Source: Spirochaetota bacterium
GTDB lineage: Bacteria > Spirochaetota > Spirochaetia > Treponematales > Treponemataceae
Reading direction: 5' to 3'
Assembly: GCA_023443865.1 (NCBI GenBank)
Contig: JAEZST010000018.1
Location: 248,001 to 312,000 of the forward strand
DNA: 64,000 bases
Below are positions 1-8,713 of this stretch, one piece after another. A program made the translations under genes and the position numbers. Within the stretch, counting starts at the first letter, position 1. The number at the start of each line of letters is the position of its first letter. The notes under the pieces were generated by a model. That model saw only the letters and a list, made by a program, of their open reading frames with translations, did not search any database and was not told the DNA's origin.

Positions 1-1
1 G

Positions 2-2818
2 GCCGTGATCGACTCTTCCTCAATAGTATCCATAATCGCGACGGACCCCGAAGGATTGATAACCCTTTTCAACGTGGGAGCTGAGCGAATGCTCGGCTAC
101 TCCGCGGAAGATATGGTCGGAAAACAAACTCCAGGGATATTCCATCTCGAGTCGGAGATCGCCGAACGCGGGCGGATCCTCACGGAAGAATACGGCCGCC
201 CGATAGAGGGCTTTGACATATTTCTGGTTAAAACCCTGGAAACGGGAAATGACGAGCGGGAATGGACCTATATTAGAAAGGATGGGTCCGCGATTACCGT
301 CGTTCTCGCCGTAACCGTGCTCAAGGATAAGAAAGGCGCGACTACCGGTATTCTGGGCGTTGCCATGGATATCACCGAGCGGAAGCGGATCGAAAAAGCC
401 CTGTCGGTGAGCGAAAAATCCTTAAAGCAGCGAAACGAGATCTTGAACGCGCTCATGGACAACCTTTCCATCGGCGTATTCATGGTCGAGTCCCCCGGGG
501 GGAAGCCTATCGCGGCCAACCGCGCCGCGCAGGTTCTTTTGGGACGGGACCGATTACCCGATGCCTCTGAGGAAAACCTTACGCTGCTTTACCGCGCCCA
601 TAAACCCGGCTCGAACGATCCCTATCCCGTGGACGAAATACCGATCTTTCGGGGAATGCGCGGCGAAAGCTCCCATATCGAGGACATGATTATCGAGCGT
701 CCAGACGGCAGAGAGTTATGGCTGGAAGTGTTCGGCTCGCCGATCCGGGACGCGGACGGTCAGGTTTGGGCATCGTTGGTTCATTTCCACGACATAACCG
801 CCCGCAAGCGGGCCGAAGAGGAATTGATCCGGGAAAAGGCGCTCACCGAGGCCATATTCAATAGCGTTCCGGGGATGCTCTACCTCTATGACCTGGAGGG
901 CCGCTTGGTCCGCTGGAACCGGAAACACGAACTCATGACCGGTTATACCGCGGAGGAACTTTCCCGCATGCGCCTTATGGACTGGTACAAAGGCGATAAT
1001 GAAAGCCAAAAGTCCATTGCCGAAGGTCTAAAAACGACCCTGGAAACGGGATTCGGCGAGGCTGAAGCCGATCTCCAGCGCAAGGACGGCTCCGTCATTC
1101 CCATGTATTTTACCGCTACGCCGCTCACACTCTACGGTCAAAAATACTTCGTCGGACTGGGCATCGATATATCGTCGCGTAAGAGGGGCGAGCTTCTGAT
1201 GCAGCTCCGGCTGGAGCTCTTCGATTTTTCGACGTCCCACACCTTGGAGGAATTACTGCGGGAGACCCTTGACCGGGGAAGCGAGCTTACCGGGAGCCCC
1301 ATAGCCTATTACCACTTCGTGAACGATGACCAAATGACCATAAGCCTCCAAACCTGGTCAACGCGAACGCTGCGGGAATTTTGCAAGGTTCAGGGCCTCG
1401 AAACGCATTATCCCGTGAACGCCGCCGGCGTTTGGGTAGACTGCATTCGGCAGCGTTCGCCGGTTATCCATAACGATTACGCTTCCTTGCCCCACAAGCG
1501 GGGCTTGCCGGAAGGGCACGCGCCGATCATCAGGGATTTGGCGGTACCGGTCCTGAAGAACGACCGCGTCGTGGCGATCTTTGGGGTCGGAAACAAGGCC
1601 GGGGACTATACCGAGGCCGACGTGCAAATCGTATCCTTTCTCGCGGACGTAACCTGGGAGATCGTGAACCTGAAGCGCACCGGCGAGGCCCTTCGCGCCA
1701 GCGAGGCAAAGCTTACGGCCCTGTTCGACTCCATGTCGGAAATGGTGGCGCTCCATGAACTCGTGTTCGACGAGGCGGGCGCCCCGGTGAACTATCGCAT
1801 CGAGGACTGTAACGGCGCGTATACCCGCGTCACCGGCATACCCCGGGAGCGCGCCGTTGGCGGCCTGGCCTCCGTCGTTTACGGAACGTCCGAGCCGCCG
1901 TATTTCGATATTTATTCCAAGGTAGCCCTCACCGGGGAGCCGTACCGGTACGAAACGTACTTTCCGCCCATGGATAAGCATTTCTCGGTATCCGTGGTTT
2001 CTCCCGCCAAAAATTCGTTTGCCACCGTCACCACGGATATTTCCGAATCAAAGCGCATTCAGGCGGTAATCGACGCGAAAAACAAAGAGCTTGAGCAAAT
2101 CGTTTACGTGGCTTCCCATGATTTGCGCTCGCCTTTAGTCAACGTGGCGGGATACGGAAAGGAGCTCGAATATTCACTGAAGGATATCCGCGCGGCTCTG
2201 GAGGGCGATACGGGCCAGGGCGACTTCGCGCGGCTCGTTCGGGACGAACTGCCCGACATGGATAAATCGGTCAGTCGCATCAGGAGCAGCGCGACCCAAA
2301 TGGACAGGCTTCTCAAGGGGCTTTTACAGTTATCCCGTCAGGGAAGGGCCGCCCTCCTGATCGAGGACGTCGACATGAACCGGTGCCTCGCCCAGCTCGT
2401 CGCGTCAATGTCCTTCATCCTCAAGGAGCAGGACGTTGACCTGAAGGCGGATGACCTGCCGCCCTGTCGGGGCGACGCCGTCCAACTGACGCAGGTGTTT
2501 ACGAACCTCATTAATAACGCGGTAAAATATCGGGATCCGCGGCGGCCTCCCGTGATACGCGTCCGGGGCTCCGTCGCGATGGAACGGGCGGTATACCGGG
2601 TGGAAGACAACGGCGTCGGCATCGCGGAAGCCCATCTTCAGCACGTTTTCGAGCACTTCCATCGGCTCGATCCCGATAAAACCGAGGGCGAGGGCATCGG
2701 TTTGACCATCGTAAGGCAGGCCCTGTCCCGGATGTACGGGGAAATCAGGGTTGAATCGGTCGTGGGCGAGGGAAGCGCGTTTATCGTCACCATGCCGTCG
2801 GCTCGGGGAGGACGTTAA
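2..2818 (+). CDS. Multi-PAS/GAF sensor histidine kinase (5' end outside window)
   Basis: A soluble-looking sensor kinase that should autophosphorylate on histidine and pass the phosphate to a response regulator. PAS folds are visible at about residues 1-120, 150-265 and 280-395, a GAF domain at about 410-560 and another PAS at about 570-690. The HisKA helix follows, with the phospho-acceptor in SHDLRSP near residue 704, then an HATPase domain with NLINNAVKYR (N box), DNGVGI (G1) and GEGIGLTI (G2). The frame is still open at base 2 and the first PAS starts at once, so the GTG at base 5 is probably internal and the true start lies outside the window. No membrane segment is seen. A CheY-like regulator and a c-di-GMP enzyme follow closely and are probably its output. 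The signal is unknown. Confidence 0.85.
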   Translation, partial: AVIDSSSIVSIIATDPEGLITLFNVGAERMLGYSAEDMVGKQTPGIFHLESEIAERGRILTEEYGRPIEGFDIFLVKTLETGNDEREWTYIRKDGSAITVVLAVTVLKDKKGATTGILGVAMDITERKRIEKALSVSEKSLKQRNEILNALMDNLSIGVFMVESPGGKPIAANRAAQVLLGRDRLPDASEENLTLLYRAHKPGSNDPYPVDEIPIFRGMRGESSHIEDMIIERPDGRELWLEVFGSPIRDADGQVWASLVHFHDITARKRAEEELIREKALTEAIFNSVPGMLYLYDLEGRLVRWNRKHELMTGYTAEELSRMRLMDWYKGDNESQKSIAEGLKTTLETGFGEAEADLQRKDGSVIPMYFTATPLTLYGQKYFVGLGIDISSRKRGELLMQLRLELFDFSTSHTLEELLRETLDRGSELTGSPIAYYHFVNDDQMTISLQTWSTRTLREFCKVQGLETHYPVNAAGVWVDCIRQRSPVIHNDYASLPHKRGLPEGHAPIIRDLAVPVLKNDRVVAIFGVGNKAGDYTEADVQIVSFLADVTWEIVNLKRTGEALRASEAKLTALFDSMSEMVALHELVFDEAGAPVNYRIEDCNGAYTRVTGIPRERAVGGLASVVYGTSEPPYFDIYSKVALTGEPYRYETYFPPMDKHFSVSVVSPAKNSFATVTTDISESKRIQAVIDAKNKELEQIVYVASHDLRSPLVNVAGYGKELEYSLKDIRAALEGDTGQGDFARLVRDELPDMDKSVSRIRSSATQMDRLLKGLLQLSRQGRAALLIEDVDMNRCLAQLVASMSFILKEQDVDLKADDLPPCRGDAVQLTQVFTNLINNAVKYRDPRRPPVIRVRGSVAMERAVYRVEDNGVGIAEAHLQHVFEHFHRLDPDKTEGEGIGLTIVRQALSRMYGEIRVESVVGEGSAFIVTMPSARGGR

Positions 2819-2860
2819 GTGGAAATACAGCATATTCAAGTAGCGACTGGAGGCACGCTC

Positions 2861-3316
2861 GTGAACAATGAAGTGATCATCTTAATTGCCGATGACAACG
2901 ACGGTCACGCGGAACTAATCGAAAAAAACCTTATCCGGGCCGGGATCGCGAACCCCATAATTCGGTTTCGGGACGGCCAGGAAATAACCGACTTTCTCTT
3001 CAGGCGGGGCGAGGGCCCGAAACGCGAACGGGGAAAGTCGTACGTGCTCCTCCTGGATATCAGGATGCCGAAGGTGAGCGGCACGGAAGTCCTTAAGATG
3101 ATTAAGGACGACCCGGAGCTGCGAAAATTGCCCGTGGTCATGGTTACCACCACCGACGATCCGAGGGAGGTGGAATACTGCCATGAGCTAGGCTGTAGCA
3201 ATTACATCACGAAACCGGTGGAATACGACGCGTTCGTGAACGCGATACGCCAGCTCGGGCTTTTCCTCCTGGTCGTGCAGATACCTCCCTTGGACGGGGG
3301 CGGCGCGAATGGGTAA
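2861..3316 (+). CDS. CheY-like single-domain response regulator (Rcp1-type)
   Basis: A stand-alone receiver domain of about 151 residues, likely the phosphoryl acceptor of the kinase just upstream. The acidic pair is in IADDND, the phospho-acceptor Asp in LLDIRMPK, the conserved Thr in MVTTTD and the Lys in ITKPVE. The longer loop and the 'RDGQEITDFLFRRG' region resemble the Rcp1/phytochrome-partner class of regulators. The frame is open from a GTG at 2819 that touches the kinase stop. I prefer the GTG at 2861 because a GGAG lies 8 bases before it and receiver homology begins just after it. The 3' end overlaps the next gene by 8 bases, so the three genes form one operon. Confidence 0.8.
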   Translation: MNNEVIILIADDNDGHAELIEKNLIRAGIANPIIRFRDGQEITDFLFRRGEGPKRERGKSYVLLLDIRMPKVSGTEVLKMIKDDPELRKLPVVMVTTTDDPREVEYCHELGCSNYITKPVEYDAFVNAIRQLGLFLLVVQIPPLDGGGANG

Positions 3317-5831
3317 CGGCGGGACGGAACCCGGCGAAGCGATGATTCTCGTGGTCGACGACGACGCGGGACTGCGCGACCTCGCGTCCCGGGCCCTCTC
3401 GAGGCAAGGCTATGCCGTCGAGGTTTCCCCGGACGGGAATAGCGCCCTCGGTTTGGTCGGGCGGCATGTCCCCTCGCTGATGCTCGTCGATTACCGCCTG
3501 CCCGATATGACGGGCAGGGACCTAATGGTCTCCCTGAACGAGCGGGGCGTAGCCGTTCCCTTCGTCATGATGACCGGCCAGGGCGACGAACGCCTGGCGG
3601 TCGAGATCATGAAACTGGGCGCCGCGGACTATCTGATCAAGGATACCGATCTTATAGAACGCCTGCCGGCGGCGGTCGAACGGATACTGAAGTCCGTCGC
3701 GCTCAAGCGGCGCCTGACCTTGGCCGAGGAAAGCCTGCGGCTCGCAGCCAACGTGTTTACCCATTCCCGGGAAGGAATCCTGATAACCGATTCCAACGCC
3801 GAAATTATCGACGTAAACCCCGCGTTTTCCGATATTACCGGCTACGGGCGAGAGGAAGCCCTGGGCAAGAACCCGCGAATCCTCAATTCGGGCCGCCAAA
3901 CGGGCGATTTCTATTCCGGCATGTGGGAAACCCTTCTTTCTCGCGGGCACTGGAACGGGGAGTTATGGAACCGGCGGAAAGACGGGGGCGTGTACGCCCA
4001 GCTGCTCAGTATCAGTTCGGTCCGCGACGAGCGGGGCGAGATTAGGAATTTCATCGCGCAGTTTTCTGATATCACGACCCTGAAGGAATACCAAAGCCAG
4101 CTCGAAAAAATCGCCCATTACGACGCGCTCACGGGCCTCCCCAACCGCCTCCTTCTGCAGGACCGAATGGTCCAGGCGATGGCGCAGGCCCCGAGACGAA
4201 GAATGCATATGGCCATCGCCTACCTCGATCTTGACGGCTTTAAGGAGGTCAACGATACCCATGGGCACGAGACGGGAGACAAGCTGTTAGCGAAACTCGC
4301 CGGGCGCATGCAACTATCGCTTCGTGACGGCGATACCCTGTCCCGGCTGGGGGGCGACGAATTCGTCGCCGTCCTCGTTGACCTGCCCGATATGTCCGCG
4401 GCGGGCCCCATTTTCGCGCGGCTTCTCGAGGCCGTGAACCAACCGGTCCTCGTGGATACCGTCGAGTTGCGGGTATCGGCGAGCCTCGGGGTTTCCCTCT
4501 ATCCGCAAAGCGAGGAGGTAGACGCGGAACAACTGCTCCGCCAGGCGGATCAGGCCATGTACCAGGCAAAGCAATCGGGGAAGAACCGGTTTCACGTTTT
4601 CGACGCGGAATATGACCGTAACGTGCGCGGCCGTTACGAGAGCCTAAAACAAATCGAGCGGGCCCTCGAAAGGCGGGAATTCACGCTCCACTATCAGCCC
4701 AAGGTCAATATGCGTTCCGGCGCGCTCATCGGGGCCGAAGCGTTAATCCGCTGGATGCATCCAAAAAAGGGACTGCTCCCTCCCTCGGAATTTTTGCCGG
4801 TCGTTGAAAATCACCCGCTTTCGATCCGGCTCGGCGAGTGGGTAATCGAAACGGCCCTCGCCCAGATCGAGGCGTGGCATGCCGAGGGCCTGGACGTTCC
4901 CGTGAGCGTCAACGTTAGCGCGTTTCAATTGCAGAACGCCGCTTTCGCGGAGGGCTTGCGGGAAACGCTGGAACGGCACCCCGGGGTACGCCCCGGCGAT
5001 CTGGAGCTGGAAATACTGGAAACGAGCGCCCTGGACGATATCAGCAGCATGTCCGAGTTAATCGCCCTGTGCGAGGAACTGGGCGTGGGATTCGCCCTCG
5101 ACGATTTCGGGACCGGCTACTCCTCGCTGCAATACCTGAAGCGGCTGCCCGCCGGACTGATAAAGATAGATCAAAGCTTCGTTCGGGACCTGCTGGACAA
5201 TCCGGAGGACCTTGCCATACTCGAAGGCGTCGTGGGTCTCGCTTCCGCGTTCAAGAGGCATCTCATCGCCGAAGGGGTAGAGACCATTGACCACGGCGAA
5301 ATCCTTCTATGCATGGGCTGCGAATGGGCGCAAGGGTACGCCATCGCGCGGCCCATGCCCGCATCGGATTTCCGGGATTGGATCGGGACCTGGGACGCGC
5401 CGGCGATTTGGAAAAACCGGGACCACATCGGGCGGGAAGGCCTTTCGTCGGTATACGCCGCCGTGGAGCACCGCTCTTGGGTCCTGTCGCTGCGGCGATA
5501 CCTCGAAGGGCAACGGGACGCGCCGCCGAATACCGACCGGAAACGGTGCCGCTTCTGCGCGTGGCTTGAACGGGGAGAGCATTTCGCCTTGCCCGAAAAG
5601 GACCGCCGGGAACTGGAACTCCTGCACGAAAAGACCCACCTTTTGGCCGAACGGCTTATTGACCTGAAAAGCGACTCCCGCGACGAACCCCTCCGGGAAG
5701 GCCTTGCGGAGGCTACCCGACTCGGCGACGCGGTCTTTCGCCTCCTGGGCCCGCTCTACCGGGGTAAGCCCGACGCAGACGGTAAAAAAACTGGATCGAG
5801 GCAGAACGGGCATTCCGGGGAGAAATCGTAA
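3309..5831 (+). CDS. REC-PAS-GGDEF-EAL protein with C-terminal CZB zinc domain
   Basis: A bifunctional c-di-GMP enzyme. A receiver domain (about residues 12-130, Asp in LVDYRLPD) is followed by a PAS (about 145-255). Next comes a diguanylate cyclase with intact GGDEF (about 347) and an RxxD inhibitory site five residues before it, then a phosphodiesterase with intact EAL (about 475) and DDFGTGYSS. The last 120 residues look like a chemoreceptor zinc-binding (CZB) domain: His in EHRSW near 720, CRFCAW near 745 matching the Cys-x-x-Gly-x-Trp motif, and HEKTH near 771. Both catalytic halves look active. Receiver, PAS and zinc inputs may set the balance. CZB is known to control the E. coli cyclase DgcZ, there at the N-terminus. 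It is the last gene of the three-gene operon. Confidence 0.88.
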   Translation: MGNGGTEPGEAMILVVDDDAGLRDLASRALSRQGYAVEVSPDGNSALGLVGRHVPSLMLVDYRLPDMTGRDLMVSLNERGVAVPFVMMTGQGDERLAVEIMKLGAADYLIKDTDLIERLPAAVERILKSVALKRRLTLAEESLRLAANVFTHSREGILITDSNAEIIDVNPAFSDITGYGREEALGKNPRILNSGRQTGDFYSGMWETLLSRGHWNGELWNRRKDGGVYAQLLSISSVRDERGEIRNFIAQFSDITTLKEYQSQLEKIAHYDALTGLPNRLLLQDRMVQAMAQAPRRRMHMAIAYLDLDGFKEVNDTHGHETGDKLLAKLAGRMQLSLRDGDTLSRLGGDEFVAVLVDLPDMSAAGPIFARLLEAVNQPVLVDTVELRVSASLGVSLYPQSEEVDAEQLLRQADQAMYQAKQSGKNRFHVFDAEYDRNVRGRYESLKQIERALERREFTLHYQPKVNMRSGALIGAEALIRWMHPKKGLLPPSEFLPVVENHPLSIRLGEWVIETALAQIEAWHAEGLDVPVSVNVSAFQLQNAAFAEGLRETLERHPGVRPGDLELEILETSALDDISSMSELIALCEELGVGFALDDFGTGYSSLQYLKRLPAGLIKIDQSFVRDLLDNPEDLAILEGVVGLASAFKRHLIAEGVETIDHGEILLCMGCEWAQGYAIARPMPASDFRDWIGTWDAPAIWKNRDHIGREGLSSVYAAVEHRSWVLSLRRYLEGQRDAPPNTDRKRCRFCAWLERGEHFALPEKDRRELELLHEKTHLLAERLIDLKSDSRDEPLREGLAEATRLGDAVFRLLGPLYRGKPDADGKKTGSRQNGHSGEKS

Positions 5832-5882
5832 TCCCGCCAGCCGGCGGTGCGCGTACCCTTGCCGGGGCGAACTCGGGAAGGT

Positions 5883-5917
5883 AAAAAAAACCGCGCAAGG
5901 CTGGGCCCTGCGCGGTT
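5883..5917 (-). terminator. Rho-independent terminator for the 572-residue lipoprotein gene
   Basis: A 9-bp perfect stem (AACCGCGCA with TGCGCGGTT) around an 11-base loop is followed, on the minus strand, by a run of eight T. It lies about 30 bases after the stop of the minus-strand lipoprotein gene. Read on the plus strand it lacks a T run. Confidence 0.8.
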
Positions 5918-5948
5918 GAAACGGCGTTTCTAGTTACTTCTACGGTTC

Positions 5949-7667
5949 TTACTGTTCACTGAAAATGACTATTCCGCTATTTTTTGAGGTCGTCGCATTG
6001 GTGCGGCTTATCATGTAGTTCCCGGAAAGGTCGGTATAGGTAACCGAAATATCCCCGCTGATCGCGGTATTCGTCGAGTTGTAGGTAATGTTGCCCGACG
6101 GCGAGAGATAACAGCGGAGGTGCACGAATACCGTGAGGTTTCCGTCCGTGTCCAGCGCGCCGACCGCATTGTTGCCGAGCTGGTAAAATCGGGTTGAAGC
6201 GGGCAGTGACGGATTGTCCGCCTGCACCTGGGTAATCGTGATCGGGTTAATAAGGCCGTTGGGCGCGGTAGTCGTTACGGTAAGGGTTCCGCTCACGTTG
6301 CTGATAACGTATTCCTCGGGGTTAATGTCGGGCTGCGGAATCAGCGCCGCTCCCATGAGGGCCTTGGTTCCGGTAGGCTCGATTTCCCCGTCCGTTTCCG
6401 CGGTTCCATGAAGGTGACCGTTATAGGAGATCGAGGTCGCGAAGTTAAAGCTGTCCAAGGCGTTCTCGCTATCGATGCGGGAGGTGACGGGGCGAACCGT
6501 GTCCACGAGCCGGATTTCCCCCTCCGTTCCGATCTGGATATTGTTTTTGGGAACGATGCGGACCGCGCGGTACCCGTCGATGGAGTATCCGGTCTCGCCC
6601 GGTACGAGCGTGGCGGGATTGATGCAAAAATCGTACGTTACGTATTCCGGGGTAGCGGGGGTGGAACCGACGTAGGTCCACGCGGTCGTGTTGCCGGGCT
6701 CGTCGGTGGTATAGATCGCGTATTCGGTCGCGTTCTCCACGGCGGTCCAGCGCAGTTCCACGTAATCGGACACGCGCGCGTGGTTCGCGAGGGCGTCGAG
6801 ACTGCCGTAAACCTCGTTATACGTACCGCTTACGCCGGTTCCGTTGGCATACCGGGTCCAATAGGTATCGAAGGCGTTTCCCGACTGGTTGCCGACGGAT
6901 TCGGCGGGCGTGGCGGGATTCGTATGGGTTGCCGCGTTGCCCCGGTTCAGGAAGAACACGCGGTCCTGGTCCAACAGGTAGAGCGAATAGGTCGCCTGAC
7001 CCTCGGCGGTATTGGCGAAAAGACTGATATAGCTGTCGCCGAAAGCGCCAAGCCTGGGCTGCGCTTCCATCGGATAAAAACCGATGGTCAGGCGGCCGAA
7101 GTCGCCGTCGGTAGTCTGGACGTAAAAGTCCACGATGTATTTTTGGTAGAGCGCGAGGGTATCCCCGTCGTCTTCGGAGTTAACGCCGGTGTGGGTCGTA
7201 ATGGAGGGGAGCACGAATCGCACCGTGTTGTCGCTGATTACGGGCAAGTCCGCGAGAAGAAGCGCGTTGCCGACGACTCCTCCGGTGGTCGGAAATACGA
7301 ACTTATCGTTCGCTTCGTTTACGCCGTTGTTCAGCGAGGAACCGTATACCTTCTTTACCGCCTTATTGAAGGTGAAGGTAAGGTACGGGGAGTTTCCGGA
7401 GTAGAGATCGGTTTTCAGTACGGGCAAGTACGGGATATTGCCGCTGAGCAAATTTTCGGGGCTGTGGGTTACCAGAGTGCCGATGGCATCGCCGAGATTC
7501 GTCGCGTCAAGCGTGATAGCGCTTGACTGGCTCAGTACGGTGACGGCGTTTGACGTGCTCGGAGTAGATTCTTCCTTGGCACCGAAAGCGTCACAGCCGA
7601 CCAGGGCTATGAGCGCGCAAAGGGACGCGAGGGCTGTAGCGGCCCGCTTACTTTTAGACAAATACAT
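5949..7667 (-). CDS. Large secreted lipoprotein of unknown function
   Basis: A 572-residue protein with a lysine-rich N-terminus, a hydrophobic stretch and the lipobox LVGC at about residue 25, so it is exported and lipidated. The mature part is rich in Ser, Thr, Asn and Tyr and looks beta-stranded. A segment around residues 290-350 (VELRWTAVENATEYAIYTT) has the look of a fibronectin type III domain. No catalytic motif was recognised. The start is supported by GGAGG before the ATG at 7667. It is monocistronic with its own terminator. A surface adhesin or carbohydrate-binding role is possible but unproven. Confidence 0.75.
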   Translation of the reverse strand: MYLSKSKRAATALASLCALIALVGCDAFGAKEESTPSTSNAVTVLSQSSAITLDATNLGDAIGTLVTHSPENLLSGNIPYLPVLKTDLYSGNSPYLTFTFNKAVKKVYGSSLNNGVNEANDKFVFPTTGGVVGNALLLADLPVISDNTVRFVLPSITTHTGVNSEDDGDTLALYQKYIVDFYVQTTDGDFGRLTIGFYPMEAQPRLGAFGDSYISLFANTAEGQATYSLYLLDQDRVFFLNRGNAATHTNPATPAESVGNQSGNAFDTYWTRYANGTGVSGTYNEVYGSLDALANHARVSDYVELRWTAVENATEYAIYTTDEPGNTTAWTYVGSTPATPEYVTYDFCINPATLVPGETGYSIDGYRAVRIVPKNNIQIGTEGEIRLVDTVRPVTSRIDSENALDSFNFATSISYNGHLHGTAETDGEIEPTGTKALMGAALIPQPDINPEEYVISNVSGTLTVTTTAPNGLINPITITQVQADNPSLPASTRFYQLGNNAVGALDTDGNLTVFVHLRCYLSPSGNITYNSTNTAISGDISVTYTDLSGNYMISRTNATTSKNSGIVIFSEQ

Positions 7668-7958
7668 ATTGCCTCCATTTAAATATTACTATTCCAACTA
7701 GGGGAATGAGTTCAGAGTAATTGTGATTAATCGGAAAAAAGTATTGCCCTACAATCTCTGCATGACATTTATATACTTTTGCATATGGCATATAAGTCTA
7801 ACACCGACCTTTTATATTTCAATGAATAAATGAAAAAAAACGGCGTTTGTGCGTATTATGAAAAAAACAATACGAAATTCTTAGTGCAGTATTACGAAAC
7901 GATGGTATAGTAGTACCAGTCAATCAGACTATAAAAACTAAAAAAGAACGAGGTAAAC
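7668..7958. other. AT-rich divergent intergenic region
   Basis: About 290 bases, markedly AT-richer than the flanking genes, between two divergently transcribed lipoprotein genes. It must carry both promoters. I see a good candidate only for the plus strand (separate entry). No RNA gene or long repeat was found. Confidence 0.5.
7903..7911 (+). promoter_or_regulatory. Extended -10 promoter for the two-lipoprotein operon
   Basis: TGGTATAGT is an extended -10 element (TG-n-TATAGT). No good -35 box lies 17 bases upstream. Transcription would start near 7918, giving a leader of about 40 bases with a GAGG ribosome site before the ATG at 7959. Confidence 0.5.
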
Positions 7959-8702
7959 ATGAGGCACGCATTCTCGTATTTCCTTGCGGCGGTCCTTGCC
8001 GCGACGGTGCTGTCGTCCTGTAATCTGTCCACGTCATCCGGAGGCGGGAGCGGGGACGGCGGAACTTCCATTGGCGTTAAAATCAACAAAGAGGAATCCG
8101 CGCTTCTTTTGGGCGATACGGAAACCCTCACCGCGAAAATAACGTCTTATACCAACAGCGAAAGCGTATACTGGGAGGTTGAGGATTCTTCGATCGTCTC
8201 GGTTGGCTGGTCAAGCGGCCTCGTAACCGCGAGGGCCGTGGGCACCTCAAACGTTATCGCCTATTGTTACATAAACGGCGTTCGGTATACCGATAGCTGT
8301 AAGGTCACCGTATCGCCGATTCCCCCCGTTGAATACACGAACATGGGATACTATAAGACGGGGGAAATCACCTCGACGCGAAAGGAACTCTGGTATCACG
8401 CGACGGTAACGCCCGGAAAAAAGTACAAGGTATTCCTTGACGACGCCTCGGACGGCTCCGGGAAGTATACTCTTGACGCGAAGCTCTACGCGTACCATCC
8501 CGATAAAACGACCTATTATTGGTTGAAGTCCTCCTCATACTTGGATAACGGTTATAACAATCCCGGGGAAATATCCGTTCCCGAGGGAGAAAGCGAACTC
8601 TATATTAAGGTGCTACCATACTTCACTAGCGGGACGGGAACCTTCGCCTTCGCCCTGCTTGAGATGGTCGATTCCGGTACCGTTATCGTGACGATTGAGT
8701 GA
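7959..8702 (+). CDS. Lipoprotein with BIg2 domain and one PPC-like repeat
   Basis: A 247-residue exported lipoprotein (lipobox LSSC near residue 21). After a Gly/Ser linker comes a bacterial Ig-like BIg2 domain (about 38-118), recognisable from the L-x-x-G-x-T-x-T-L-T-A opening and the V-x-W/S-x-G-x-V-T-A-x-x-x-G core. Residues about 126-240 form a second beta domain opening with ELWYHATVTPGKKYKVFLDD and closing with ELYIKVLPY-type strands. The same unit occurs four times in the next protein. The two genes are 11 bases apart and surely co-transcribed. The role is unknown; a cell-surface binding partner of the larger lipoprotein is plausible. Confidence 0.75.
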   Translation: MRHAFSYFLAAVLAATVLSSCNLSTSSGGGSGDGGTSIGVKINKEESALLLGDTETLTAKITSYTNSESVYWEVEDSSIVSVGWSSGLVTARAVGTSNVIAYCYINGVRYTDSCKVTVSPIPPVEYTNMGYYKTGEITSTRKELWYHATVTPGKKYKVFLDDASDGSGKYTLDAKLYAYHPDKTTYYWLKSSSYLDNGYNNPGEISVPEGESELYIKVLPYFTSGTGTFAFALLEMVDSGTVIVTIE

Positions 8703-8713
8703 GGTAAAAAACT

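Noticed and set aside
6408..7526. 372-codon open frame on the plus strand inside the lipoprotein gene
   Set aside because: It is antisense to a gene with a clear signal peptide, ribosome site and terminator, and its own translation is Gly/Val/Arg-rich with no motif.
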